Shown: positions 1 to 7,438, numbered from the stretch's first letter. The stretch: 39,035 nucleotides of DNA from Pengzhenrongella frigida (GCF_004168625.1 NZ_SDWW01000043.1:1-39035); one strand, 5' to 3'. A program made the numbers and translations. The notes: generated by a model from the letters alone, not told the origin.

Positions 1-1115
1 GGCACGTCGGCCAGCGCGACGGCCGCGCGCCGGGCGGCATCGGGCCACGGCGCGCCCCGCGGCGCGATGACGAGCACCTCCACGTCCTGACGGGCGAGGA
101 GCACCTGCACCGGCCGCGAGAGCGTCGTGCGGCCGAGCACGACGACGCGCCGGATCGCCCCGCCGAGCTCGGGCCGGCCGAGCAGCAACCGGTACGCCGG
201 GATCGAGCACTCGCCGCCGCGGGCACCGGACGACGGCTCGGCGAGCAACGGCCAGCCGTTCGCCTCCGCGATCGCGCGCGCCACGACGCCGGCGCCGTCC
301 CCCGCCACGACCACCGTCGGTACCTGCGTCGCAGCCTCCCGGACGTCCTCCGCCGCCGGTCCGACGACGGGCTCCGAGCCGAGCGAGCCGCGCCGCACGA
401 CCTCGGTCAGACCGGCCGACGACGGCGTCGGCCAGGTCGCGTCGTCGGCGCCGGGGGCGAGGGGCTCCCGGAAGGAGAGGTTGAGGTGCACCGGGCCGGG
501 GTCGCCGGTGCGGGCGCCGAGCGCGGCCGCGACCGCGCGGCTCGTGAGCTGGCGCAGGTCGGCGTGCTCGCCGGGGCGACCGGTCGGGGCCGGGACGTCG
601 GCGGCGAACCGCGTCGCGGTGCCGTACATCCCGACCTGGTCGGTCGTCTGGTTCGCGCCGGTGCCGCGCATCTCGTGCGGGCGGTCCGCCGTGAGCACGA
701 GCAGGGGGACGCCCGCGTGGTCGGCCTCCAGCACAGCCGGGTGCAGGTTCGCGGTCGCGGTGCCGGACGTCGTGATGATCGCGACCGGGCGGGCGACCGG
801 CACGCCGGTGGGGTCAGCAGACATCACCCCTCCGGGGTCACCAGACACCGAGCCGCGCGCCAGCCCCAGCGCGAGGAAGCCGGCCGTGCGCTCGTCGATG
901 CGCACGTGCAGCGCGAGCGCGGGCGCACCGGCGGGCCGCGCACCGTCGGGCAGGGCCGCCTCGGCGAGCGCGTATGCCAGGGGCGCGGACCGCGACCCGG
1001 GGGCGAGGACGACGTCGCGCACGCCGAGGGCCGCGAGCGCCTGCAGCAGGACCCGGGCCGCCGCGATCGCCGGAGCGGGCTGCGACGAGGCGGCGGGGGC
1101 GGCGGGGGCGGTCAT
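1..1115 (-). CDS. menD: MenD, SEPHCHC synthase (partial, C-terminus beyond left edge)
   Basis: Thiamine-diphosphate enzyme that joins 2-oxoglutarate to isochorismate, an early committed step of menaquinone synthesis in the cytoplasm. The first 371 residues are visible; the family is usually about 550-580 residues, so the C-terminal cofactor half lies outside the window. Family marks are the DVVLAPGSRSAPL stretch near residues 34-46, RIDERTAGF with the conserved Glu at 75, a TTSGTATANLHPAV segment and TADRPHEMRGTGANQT. A Gly/Pro/Ser-rich insert follows the LGLARGS segment. The ATG start overlaps the menC stop as ATGA, so translation is probably coupled to menC. Identification is firm; only the end is unknown. 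Confidence 0.93.
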   Translation of the reverse strand, partial: MTAPAAPAASSQPAPAIAAARVLLQALAALGVRDVVLAPGSRSAPLAYALAEAALPDGARPAGAPALALHVRIDERTAGFLALGLARGSVSGDPGGVMSADPTGVPVARPVAIITTSGTATANLHPAVLEADHAGVPLLVLTADRPHEMRGTGANQTTDQVGMYGTATRFAADVPAPTGRPGEHADLRQLTSRAVAAALGARTGDPGPVHLNLSFREPLAPGADDATWPTPSSAGLTEVVRRGSLGSEPVVGPAAEDVREAATQVPTVVVAGDGAGVVARAIAEANGWPLLAEPSSGARGGECSIPAYRLLLGRPELGGAIRRVVVLGRTTLSRPVQVLLARQDVEVLVIAPRGAPWPDAARRAAVALADV

Positions 1116-2065
1116 GCGCCCACCGTACTGACCGCCGCGAGCCGCTCCAGCCATCGGCCGTGGACCTCCGCCGGGGCTGCCGTGGCTGCGAGGCGGGCGT
1201 CGTCGGGCACGGGTCGGCGCACGGGGATCGAGCCGCCGACCGGGAGCAGCGGATCGGCGACCACGTCTGCGGTGAGCAGCTGCGCGGTGGCGAGCCCGCA
1301 CGCGTAGGGCAGGTCGGGCAGCGCGGCGGCGAGCGCGATCCCGGCGGCGAGCCCGATCGACGTCTCCAGGGCGGAGGACACCACCACGGGCAGGCCGACC
1401 CGTTCGGCGAGCTCGAGGCACGCGCGCACGCCCCCGAGCGGCTGGACCTTGAGCACGACGATGTCGGCGGCCTCGGCGCGGACCACCGCCAGCGGGTCCT
1501 CGACGCGCCGGATCGACTCGTCGGCGGCGATGAGCACGTGCGTCGCGCGGCGCACGGCGGCGAGCTCGGCCACCGTCGCGACCGGCTGCTCGGCGTACTC
1601 GAGACCCCCCGCCGCGCGGTCCAGCACCCGCAGGCGATCCAGCGCCGTGTCGACGTCCCAGGCGCCGTTCGCGTCTATACGGATCGCGCCGCCCGGACCG
1701 AGGGCGTCCCGGACCGCCTCCAGGCGTGCGATCTCCTCGCCGACGTCCTGCCCGGGCTCGGCGACCTTGACCTTGGCGGTGCGGCAGCCCCCCGAGGCGG
1801 TGACGATCCGGTGGGCCGTGGCGGCGTCGACCGCGGGCACCGTGACGTTGACCGGGATCTGGGTGCGGACGCCCACGGGCCAGCCGAGGTCGGCGGCCTC
1901 GCGTGCCGCCCGCAGCCAGGCGGCGGACTCCGCGGCGTCGTACCCCCAGAACGGGCTGAACTCGCCCCAGCCGGCCGGGCCGCGCAGCAGGACGCCGTCG
2001 CGCACGGTGATCCCCCGGAACCGGGTCCACAGCGGAATCGAGTACACGACCACGGAAGAAGGCAC
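1112..2065 (-). CDS. menC: MenC, o-succinylbenzoate synthase
   Basis: Enolase-superfamily enzyme that dehydrates SHCHC to o-succinylbenzoate in menaquinone synthesis. The usual acid-base and metal residues are visible in order: the Lys pair in TAKVKV, Asp in RIDANGAW, Glu in EYAEQP, Asp in AADES and Lys in VLKVQPLGG, followed by SSALETSIG. Length (317 aa) fits the short actinobacterial form. I choose GTG at 2065 because a TAGGGT hexamer ends five bases before it, as in other leaderless genes here. The alternative TTG at 2071 would sit inside that hexamer. The stop overlaps the menD start, so menC-menD form one unit, divergent from menB. Confidence 0.92.
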   Translation of the reverse strand: MPSSVVVYSIPLWTRFRGITVRDGVLLRGPAGWGEFSPFWGYDAAESAAWLRAAREAADLGWPVGVRTQIPVNVTVPAVDAATAHRIVTASGGCRTAKVKVAEPGQDVGEEIARLEAVRDALGPGGAIRIDANGAWDVDTALDRLRVLDRAAGGLEYAEQPVATVAELAAVRRATHVLIAADESIRRVEDPLAVVRAEAADIVVLKVQPLGGVRACLELAERVGLPVVVSSALETSIGLAAGIALAAALPDLPYACGLATAQLLTADVVADPLLPVGGSIPVRRPVPDDARLAATAAPAEVHGRWLERLAAVSTVGA

Positions 2066-2070
2066 CCGCA

Positions 2071-2139
2071 ACCCTAACCACCGGACCCGACGAGCCCGAT
2101 GGTCCGGGCGGACGCGTGCGCGGCCGGGGTGGTTAGGGT
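2071..2139. promoter_or_regulatory. Mirrored menC/menB promoters with 12-bp inverted repeat
   Basis: ACCCTAACCACC (2071-2082) and its exact reverse complement GGTGGTTAGGGT (2128-2139) flank the menC/menB divergence. Each copy contains a TAGGGT hexamer 5-6 bases before a GTG start, so both look like -10 boxes of leaderless transcripts. No good -35 was recognised on either side. The extension of the match beyond the -10 hexamer leaves room for a protein-binding site, but that is inference. Confidence 0.6.
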
Positions 2140-2145
2140 GGCCGC

Positions 2146-3117
2146 GTGAGCCAGATCCCCCCGCAGGTGTCCGAGACGTTCGACCCGACCCGCTGGCGGG
2201 CGATCGAGGGGTTCACCGATCTCACGGACCTCACCTACCACCGCGGTGTCGAGCGCGCGGCCGACGGGACCGAGCGCGACCTGCCGGTCGTGCGGGTCGC
2301 GTTCGACCGCCCGGAGGTCCGCAACGCGTTCCGCCCGCACACCGTCGACGAGCTCTACCGGGCGCTGGACCACGCGCGGATGACGTCGAGCGTCGGGACC
2401 GTGCTGCTCACCGGCAACGGACCCAGCCCGAAGGACGGCGGCTGGTCGTTCTGCTCCGGCGGGGACCAGCGCGTGCGCGGCCGGGACGGCTACCGCTACA
2501 CCGCGGGGGTGGACGACGGCGGCTCGCCCGTCGAGGGTGCCGACGCGATCGACCCCGCCCGGGCCGGTCGCCTGCACATCCTCGAGGTGCAGCGCCTGAT
2601 CCGCACGATGCCCAAGGTCGTGATCGCCGTCGTCGGCGGGTGGGCCGCCGGGGGTGGGCACTCGCTGCACGTCGTGGCGGACCTGACCATAGCGTCCCGC
2701 GAGCACGCCCGGTTCATGCAGACCGACGCCAACGTCGGCTCGTTCGACGCCGGCTACGGCTCGGCGTATCTCGCGCGCCAGGTCGGCCAGAAGCGTGCGC
2801 GCGAGATCTTCTTCCTCGCCCGCGAGTACTCCGCCGAGCAGGCCGAGCGGTGGGGCGCCGTCAACGAGGTCGTCGACCACGCCGAGCTCGAGAACCTCGC
2901 GCTCGATTACGCCCGGATCATCGCGACCAAGTCACCGCAGGCGATCCGGATGCTGAAGTTCTCGTTCAACCTGGCCGACGACGGCCTGGCCGGTCAGCAG
3001 GTCTTCGCCGGGGAGGCGACCCGGCTGGCGTACATGACGGACGAGGCGGTCGAGGGCCGCGACGCGTTCCTGCAGCACCGTGACCCGGACTGGTCCGGGT
3101 TCCCGTACGCCTTCTGA
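2146..3117 (+). CDS. menB: MenB, 1,4-dihydroxy-2-naphthoyl-CoA synthase
   Basis: Crotonase-fold enzyme that closes the ring of o-succinylbenzoyl-CoA to DHNA-CoA. The 323-aa length matches the long actinobacterial form rather than the roughly 285-aa enterobacterial one. Visible motifs: CSGGDQRVRG near residues 104-113, the oxyanion segment GGWAAGGGHSLHVVADLTIAS, the MenB-typical TDANVGSFDAGYGSAYLARQVGQK, and the C-terminal KSPQAIRMLKFSFN. The GTG start at 2146 follows TAGGGT (2134-2139) after six bases and has no Shine-Dalgarno site, pointing to leaderless translation. It is transcribed away from menC-menD. Confidence 0.95.
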   Translation: MSQIPPQVSETFDPTRWRAIEGFTDLTDLTYHRGVERAADGTERDLPVVRVAFDRPEVRNAFRPHTVDELYRALDHARMTSSVGTVLLTGNGPSPKDGGWSFCSGGDQRVRGRDGYRYTAGVDDGGSPVEGADAIDPARAGRLHILEVQRLIRTMPKVVIAVVGGWAAGGGHSLHVVADLTIASREHARFMQTDANVGSFDAGYGSAYLARQVGQKRAREIFFLAREYSAEQAERWGAVNEVVDHAELENLALDYARIIATKSPQAIRMLKFSFNLADDGLAGQQVFAGEATRLAYMTDEAVEGRDAFLQHRDPDWSGFPYAF

Positions 3118-3170
3118 CCGCCCAGCCGCCTCTCGGACCCGCACAACCTGCCCGCACGGACGTGGGCGGG

Positions 3171-3350
3171 TCAGCGGGTCGTCATGAACAGCACGCCGAG
3201 CTCGAACAGGTTGCCGGCGATCAGCGCGCCGCCGAGCAGCACCGCGAGCAGCAGCGCCGTCGCGGCGAGGACGGGCGCGGCGGCCCGCAACCGATCGTGG
3301 TGCTCGGGCGTGTGCGGCTCGGGCGGGCGGGGAGACGTGATGGTGGCCAT
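3171..3350 (-). CDS. Small single-pass membrane protein (59 aa), unknown function
   Basis: Short reading frame of 60 codons in the otherwise empty space between menB and the DUF3048 gene. It starts MATITSPRPPEPHTPEHHDR, a polar Pro/His-rich N-terminus, followed by one hydrophobic helix of about 30 residues (roughly 24-53: alternating Ala, Leu, Val and Gly, then LIAGNLFELGVLF) and a short MTTR tail. No strong ribosome site is visible. The frame has high GC at third positions and a clean membrane topology, which argues for a real gene. It lies downstream of, and parallel to, the DUF3048 lipoprotein and convergent with menB. I recognise no family; function cannot be inferred. Confidence 0.5.
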   Translation of the reverse strand: MATITSPRPPEPHTPEHHDRLRAAAPVLAATALLLAVLLGGALIAGNLFELGVLFMTTR

Positions 3351-3379
3351 GGCTCAAGCCTGTCGGTCCGCCCCGCGCA

Positions 3380-3405
3380 GCGGATCGCCCCGGGGAGCGA
3401 TCCGC
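3380..3405 (-). terminator. Hairpin downstream of DUF3048 gene
   Basis: Perfect 9-bp arms GCGGATCGC (3380-3388) and GCGATCCGC (3397-3405) around an 8-base loop. It lies about 85 bases past the DUF3048 stop and 30 bases before the start of the 59-aa gene, without a T-run. Likely a terminator for the lipoprotein transcript, or a leader structure of the small gene. Confidence 0.45.
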
Positions 3406-3489
3406 CAGCACGCCGCCTCCCCCGGAAGAGCGACGTGAGGTCATCCCGTGGTGTGACGGCGGAACCAGAACTACCTTGTGGCGGCTCGA

Positions 3490-4569
3490 TCAGCCGACGG
3501 TGACGGAACCCGACGTCGGGACGAGCTCGACCCAGGTCTTCCCCGGCGCGAGCTTGACGACCTGGCCGTCGGCCGTGGTGAGCACGACCGGCGTCTCGGT
3601 CGCGGTCTTGGTCCAGGTGACGGCGATCGTCTTGCCGCCGGTGGCCACGACGGCCGCGCCGGAGCCGACCATCTGGGTCTCCGGCACCACGCTGCCGGCC
3701 GGGTCACGCGTGCCCGAGTCGACGAGCACGACGCTCATGGTCACCACGTTGGTGCCGGCGAGCCGGGCCCCGGACGAGGCCGTCGCCGGCTCGCCCGCCT
3801 CGCTGCGCTGCCACGTTCCACTGGCGGCGTCCCAGGTGAAGCTGGGGTGCGAGTAGCCGGACATCGTGACGGACACCGAGGTCGCCGGGGTGCCGCTCAC
3901 CGCAGCGGTGGCCTGCTCGGCGCTGCGCGCGAACGCGAACTGCTCGGGCGGGCTCGCCTGGTGGTCGGCGTCGGCCTGCGACCAGAACGTCGAGGGCGTG
4001 CCGTACACGTTGTGCGGCGCCGACCGGATCTTGGTCCGGTAGAAGCCGTCGCTGCCCATGTCGTTGCTGAGCACCTGGGCACCGCTCGCCTTGAGCGCGT
4101 TGACGAAGCCCGCCTGACCACCCGAGAACGCGATGATGCCGTGCATCGGCGCCACGATCGCCGGGTCCATCGGTCGCACGGACCGGATCGGGCCGACCTC
4201 GCCGGGAACCTGGGAGTGGAACACCGCGACGAGGCGGGTGACGCCCCCCTCGACGACCTGCTCCCACACGATGTCGGCCTCGTCCAGTCCCGTCTGCGGC
4301 CGGACCTCCTTCGGGTTCTCGATCTTCACCGCGAGCGCCGCGCGCGTCACGACGTCGCCCGCGACGCCCGTGAGCGGCCAGGTCGACGGGACGACCGGCG
4401 CCGGCGGGGCGGCCTTGTCGGCCGCGATGTCGGCCGCCTGCGTGCTCGGCGCCGGCTCGTCGGGAGTCTGCCCGCCACCTCCACAACCGGCAGTCGCGAA
4501 GAGTGCACTCAGGGCGCCGAGCGCCAGCAGGGCACGACGACGATCGGGGCGGGCGGTGATGAGGGGCAC
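3490..4569 (-). CDS. DUF3048 (YerB-type) lipoprotein
   Basis: Secreted, membrane-anchored protein of 359 residues belonging to the DUF3048 family, whose role is unknown. The GTG start at 4569 is preceded by AAAAGGAG seven bases upstream. The N-terminus is PLITARPDRRR, a hydrophobic stretch LLALGALSALFATAG, and Cys-29 in TAGC followed by GGGG. The lipobox is imperfect (Thr at -3). The family core is visible as PLTGVAG, VKIENPKEVRPQTGLDEADIV, VPGEVGPIRSVRP, and the NVYGTPSTFW region. It sits inside the menaquinone cluster between menB and menE and is transcribed divergently from menE, but nothing links it biochemically to menaquinone. A much longer open frame continues upstream without homology, so the start above is preferred. 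Confidence 0.83.
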   Translation of the reverse strand: MPLITARPDRRRALLALGALSALFATAGCGGGGQTPDEPAPSTQAADIAADKAAPPAPVVPSTWPLTGVAGDVVTRAALAVKIENPKEVRPQTGLDEADIVWEQVVEGGVTRLVAVFHSQVPGEVGPIRSVRPMDPAIVAPMHGIIAFSGGQAGFVNALKASGAQVLSNDMGSDGFYRTKIRSAPHNVYGTPSTFWSQADADHQASPPEQFAFARSAEQATAAVSGTPATSVSVTMSGYSHPSFTWDAASGTWQRSEAGEPATASSGARLAGTNVVTMSVVLVDSGTRDPAGSVVPETQMVGSGAAVVATGGKTIAVTWTKTATETPVVLTTADGQVVKLAPGKTWVELVPTSGSVTVG

Positions 4570-4601
4570 GGAAGAACTCCTTTTCGCACCGGCGCTCGCG
4601 G

Positions 4602-4624
4602 CCGGCGATTCGCCGGACATTCTA
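4602..4624 (-). promoter_or_regulatory. Putative -10 box and leader hairpin of the DUF3048 gene
   Basis: On the minus strand a TAGAAT hexamer (4624-4619) is followed by CCGGCG-AAT-CGCCGG (4616-4602), a six-pair inverted repeat in the presumed leader, about 30 bases before the GTG start. No -35 match is obvious. Confidence 0.4.
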
Positions 4625-4635
4625 CGACCTGCACC

Positions 4636-4641
4636 TACGCT
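4636..4641 (+). promoter_or_regulatory. -10 box of leaderless menE
   Basis: TACGCT hexamer with exactly six bases before the menE GTG at 4648 and no Shine-Dalgarno site between. This is the TANNNT-N6-RTG arrangement typical of leaderless actinobacterial genes. Confidence 0.5.
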
Positions 4642-4647
4642 GAACCG

Positions 4648-5832
4648 GTGAGTCGACAGCTGCGCACCCTGCCGGTCGACGCCGGCCACCTCGACGAGCT
4701 GCTGAAAGCACTGCGCGCCGCGCTCGACGGAAGCGGCCCGGCCGTGCGGGCCTCCTCGGGCGGGACCGCGAGCCCCACGCCGCCCGGCCGGTCCGCTGCT
4801 TCGGATCGGGCCCCGGACCCGATCGTGCCCGACGACGTCGCCCTGGTCGTCGACACCTCGGGCTCGACGGGGGCGCCCCGCTCCGTGCTGCTCTCGTCGA
4901 CCGCGTTGCGTGCCTCCGCGGCGGCGACCGACGACCGCCTCGGCGGCCCGGCCCAGTGGCTCCTCACCCTCCCGGCGACCCACGTCGCGGGCCTGCAGGT
5001 CCTGGTCCGTTCGATCCTCGCCGGGACGGACCCGGTCGTGTCGGCGCCGGGCGGCTTTCACCCCGAGGACTTCGCCGCCGACGTCGCGCGCCTCACCGGG
5101 CCGCGCCGGTACGTCTCGCTCGTACCCACCCAGCTGCACCGCCTCCTCGCTGACGGCGGCGCCGGCCTGGCCGCGCTGACCACGTTCGACGCGGTGCTGC
5201 TCGGCGGGGCGGCCACGAGCGCGGACCTGCTCGCCCGGGCGCGCGCCGCGGGCGTGCGGGTCACCACGACGTACGGCATGTCCGAGACCTGCGGCGGGTG
5301 CGTGTACGACGGCGAACCCCTCGACGGGGTGCAGGTCCGCCTGGACGACGACGGCCGCATCCAGCTCGCCGGACCGGTGCTCGCCACGGGCTACCTCGGC
5401 CGCCCCGACCTCGACACCGCGGCGTTCGTCGTCGACGGCGGCGTCCGCTGGCTGCGCACGAGCGACCTCGGCCAGGTCGCGGGGGGTCGGCTCACCGTCC
5501 TGGGCCGGCTCGACGACATGATCGTGACCGGCGGCGTGAAGGTCCCCCCGACCGCCGTCGAGCGGCTGGTGGCCGAGCTGCCCGGGATCGGCGAGGTGTG
5601 CGTCGTCGGCGTGCCCGACGTCGAATGGGGTCAGGCCGTGGCCGCGGTGATCGTGCTGACCAGCGGCGCGATGGCCCCGACCCTCGATTCCCTGCGTGCG
5701 CACGTCGCGCGTAACCTGGGGTCTCCGGCCGCACCGCGGCACCTGGTCGTCCTCGATCGGCTGCCCACCCGAGGGCCGGGCAAGACTGATCGCCGCGCCG
5801 TGGCCGTCCTCGCGGCCGCGCGGCTCACCTGA
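4648..5832 (+). CDS. menE: MenE, o-succinylbenzoate-CoA ligase
   Basis: Adenylate-forming ligase that activates o-succinylbenzoate with ATP and CoA, feeding MenB. At 394 residues it is the short actinobacterial form. Motifs in order: the phosphate loop TSGSTGAPRS at about 70-79, TYGMSETCGG (ATP/adenylate binding), the hinge GRLDDMIVTGGVKVPP, and GPGKTDRR near the C-terminus with the catalytic Lys. The GTG start is supported by TACGCT six bases upstream; the frame stays open far upstream but has no homology there. The stop lies 13 bases before menA, so menE-menA form an operon. Identity is secure from motifs and neighbours. Confidence 0.93.
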   Translation: MSRQLRTLPVDAGHLDELLKALRAALDGSGPAVRASSGGTASPTPPGRSAASDRAPDPIVPDDVALVVDTSGSTGAPRSVLLSSTALRASAAATDDRLGGPAQWLLTLPATHVAGLQVLVRSILAGTDPVVSAPGGFHPEDFAADVARLTGPRRYVSLVPTQLHRLLADGGAGLAALTTFDAVLLGGAATSADLLARARAAGVRVTTTYGMSETCGGCVYDGEPLDGVQVRLDDDGRIQLAGPVLATGYLGRPDLDTAAFVVDGGVRWLRTSDLGQVAGGRLTVLGRLDDMIVTGGVKVPPTAVERLVAELPGIGEVCVVGVPDVEWGQAVAAVIVLTSGAMAPTLDSLRAHVARNLGSPAAPRHLVVLDRLPTRGPGKTDRRAVAVLAAARLT

Positions 5833-5845
5833 ACAGGAGCACCTG

Positions 5846-6730
5846 ATGGCCACCCTCGCCGAGTGGACCGCTGGCGCGCGCCTTCGAACCCTGCCGGCCG
5901 CCGCGGCACCCGTCCTGGTCGGCACGGGCGCGGCGATCCAGGCAGCGGGCTGGGACGAGCCCGGCCGCCAGACCCTGCTGGCGCTGCTCGCGCTCGGCGT
6001 CGCTCTGGCGCTGCAGGTCGGCGTGAACTACGCGAACGACTACTCCGACGGCGTGCGCGGCACGGACCTCGATCGCGTCGGGCCGCTCCGGCTCACGGCG
6101 GCCGGCCTGGCCGCCCCGACGCACGTGAAGTACGCGGCGTTCGCGTCGTTCGCGCTGGGGGCGGTGTTCGGCCTGGCGCTCGTGGTGCTGACCGGGTACG
6201 TCTGGCTGCTCGCCGTGGGCGTGGTCGCGATCGCGGCCGCCTGGTTCTACACCGGCGGATCCCACCCGTACGGCTACCGCGGTCTCGGCGAGGTCGGCGT
6301 GTTCGTGTTCTTCGGCCTGGTCGCGGTGCTCGGCTCGACGTTCATCCAGATCGGTCGGTTCACCTGGCCCGCGGTGGCGGGCGCCGTCGGCGTCGGGTTG
6401 CTGGCGTGCGCGCTGCTCATGGTCAACAACCTGCGCGACATCCCGACGGACGCGCTGGTCGGCAAGCTCACGCTCGCCGTGCGGATCGGGGACCGGCGCG
6501 CGCGGCGGGTCTACGTCGCGATGGTCGCGCTCCCGATCCTGCTGGGGGTGGCGTGCGCGTTCGCGGCACCCTGGTCCCTGCTCGTGCTCCTGCTCGCGCT
6601 GCCCGTCACCGTGCTGAGCGTCACGGTGCTGCTCGGCGCACGCGGGATCGCCCTGGTCCCGGTGCTCGCCGGCACCGGCCTGGTCGAGCTCGGATACGGG
6701 CTGCTGCTCGGTCTGGGGCTCTCGCTCTAG
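5846..6730 (+). CDS. menA: MenA, DHNA polyprenyltransferase
   Basis: Integral membrane prenyltransferase (UbiA superfamily) that attaches the polyprenyl chain to 1,4-dihydroxy-2-naphthoate, giving demethylmenaquinone. The 294-aa sequence has about eight hydrophobic segments. The two Asp-rich motifs are present: NYANDYSDGVRGTD (about residues 55-68) and NNLRDIPTDALVGKLTLAVR (about 193-212). The ATG start has AGGAG six bases upstream. Its TAG stop forms a CTAG palindrome with the stop of the convergent DUF4229 gene. It follows menE closely and should be co-transcribed with it. Confidence 0.94.
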   Translation: MATLAEWTAGARLRTLPAAAAPVLVGTGAAIQAAGWDEPGRQTLLALLALGVALALQVGVNYANDYSDGVRGTDLDRVGPLRLTAAGLAAPTHVKYAAFASFALGAVFGLALVVLTGYVWLLAVGVVAIAAAWFYTGGSHPYGYRGLGEVGVFVFFGLVAVLGSTFIQIGRFTWPAVAGAVGVGLLACALLMVNNLRDIPTDALVGKLTLAVRIGDRRARRVYVAMVALPILLGVACAFAAPWSLLVLLLALPVTVLSVTVLLGARGIALVPVLAGTGLVELGYGLLLGLGLSL

Positions 6731-7098
6731 CGCCCACCGGCAGAGTCGTTCTCGGCAGCGTCGTTCTTGGCAGCGTCGTTCTTGGCAGCGTCGTTCTTGG
6801 CAGCGTTGTTCTCAGTGGCGTGGTTCTCGGCAGCGTCGACGACGGCGTCTTCGTGGGCGGCATCCGCCTGCGCCGACCGCGGGAGCTGGGGGCCGGAGGC
6901 CGCGCGGCGGGCGGCCCGCTCGGCCAGGACGACTGCGGCGGCGTCCCGCGGACCGGCCAGGACCACGTACGACACGCCCCATGCGGCGAACGCGGCGACG
7001 ACGACGAGCAGCCAGCCACCGAGGCCCGCCCAGTACAGGACCCCCAGGCACGCGCCGAAGAGCCCAAGACGCAGGACGGAGTAGGTCACGATCGGCAC
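6727..7098 (-). CDS. DUF4229 family membrane protein with repeat tail
   Basis: Small membrane protein (123 aa) of the actinobacterial DUF4229 family, unknown function, commonly seen beside menaquinone and cytochrome c genes. The N-terminus PIVTYSVLRLGLFGACLGVL and a second helix WLLVVVAAFAAWGVSYVVL give two membrane segments. A basic stretch ERAARRAA follows, then an acidic/Ala tail of six pentapeptide repeats of the type AKNDA. I start at GTG 7098 because TACCCT lies seven bases before it; an in-frame GTG at 7137 would extend the protein by 13 residues that do not look like the family. The stop overlaps the menA stop. Confidence 0.75.
   Translation of the reverse strand: MPIVTYSVLRLGLFGACLGVLYWAGLGGWLLVVVAAFAAWGVSYVVLAGPRDAAAVVLAERAARRAASGPQLPRSAQADAAHEDAVVDAAENHATENNAAKNDAAKNDAAKNDAAENDSAGGR
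6746..6835. repeat. Six 15-bp tandem repeats in DUF4229 tail
   Basis: Consecutive copies of the unit TCGTTCTTGGCAGCG, the middle three identical (6761-6805) and the outer three with one to four changes. The period is five codons, so copy number can change without shifting the frame. On the minus strand it encodes repeated Ala-Lys-Asn-Asp-Ala type pentads. Confidence 0.85.
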
Positions 7099-7105
7099 AT
7101 CGCCC

Positions 7106-7144
7106 AGGGTAGGCCGCTGCGCACCGGCGAGAGCCACTTACTCT
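7106..7144. promoter_or_regulatory. Divergent leaderless promoters, DUF4229 / 95-aa gene
   Basis: Minus-strand TACCCT (7111-7106) ends seven bases before the DUF4229 GTG. Plus-strand TACTCT (7139-7144) ends six bases before the ATG at 7151. The two -10 boxes are only 27 bp apart, so their -35 regions must overlap one another. Confidence 0.5.
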
Positions 7145-7150
7145 GGAGGT

Positions 7151-7438
7151 ATGCGCAATCTTCTTTTCCTGCTCCTGCTCGGACTGGTCGTGTACGCGGT
7201 GATCACCCTCGTGCTGCGGGTCCGGTCCGGTCCGGTCGGGCCGTCCGGTCCCGCGGGGCCCCCGCGGAGCGGCGGCTGGCGTCCGAAGCGTCCGTCCGGT
7301 CCGGTCGCGCCCGACGACGACCCCGAGTTCCTCTGGCTGCTCGAGCAGCAGCAGCGCCAGGCTGACCGCGACGCCATGAAGGACCAGAAGGACGACGACG
7401 GCTCGGACCACCCGGACCCGCGAGACACGACCGCCTGA
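7151..7438 (+). CDS. Small membrane-anchored protein with Gly-Pro-X segment
   Basis: A 95-residue protein with one N-terminal membrane helix (RNLLFLLLLGLVVYAVITLVL) and a hydrophilic remainder. Residues about 27-38 read GPVGPSGPAGPP, four collagen-like Gly-Pro-X triplets. A basic Trp-containing patch, a DDDPEFLWLLEQQQRQADRDAM helix and an acidic DDDGSDHPDPRD tail follow. The ATG has GGAGG only one base away, too close for a normal ribosome site, and TACTCT six bases before the start, so leaderless initiation is likelier. It is convergent with ccsB. Function unknown; location suggests the envelope near the cytochrome c machinery, which is inference only. Confidence 0.65.
   Translation: MRNLLFLLLLGLVVYAVITLVLRVRSGPVGPSGPAGPPRSGGWRPKRPSGPVAPDDDPEFLWLLEQQQRQADRDAMKDQKDDDGSDHPDPRDTTA

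Noticed and set aside
2074-2880. A 268-codon minus-strand frame opposite menB.
   Set aside because: Antisense to a complete menB with no recognisable domain, and it would cover the men promoter region.
4570-5925. Upstream extension of the DUF3048 frame to 811 codons, suggesting a giant fusion protein.
   Set aside because: The extension is antisense to menE and has no homology. A signal peptide, lipobox and AAAAGGAG site place the start at 4569.
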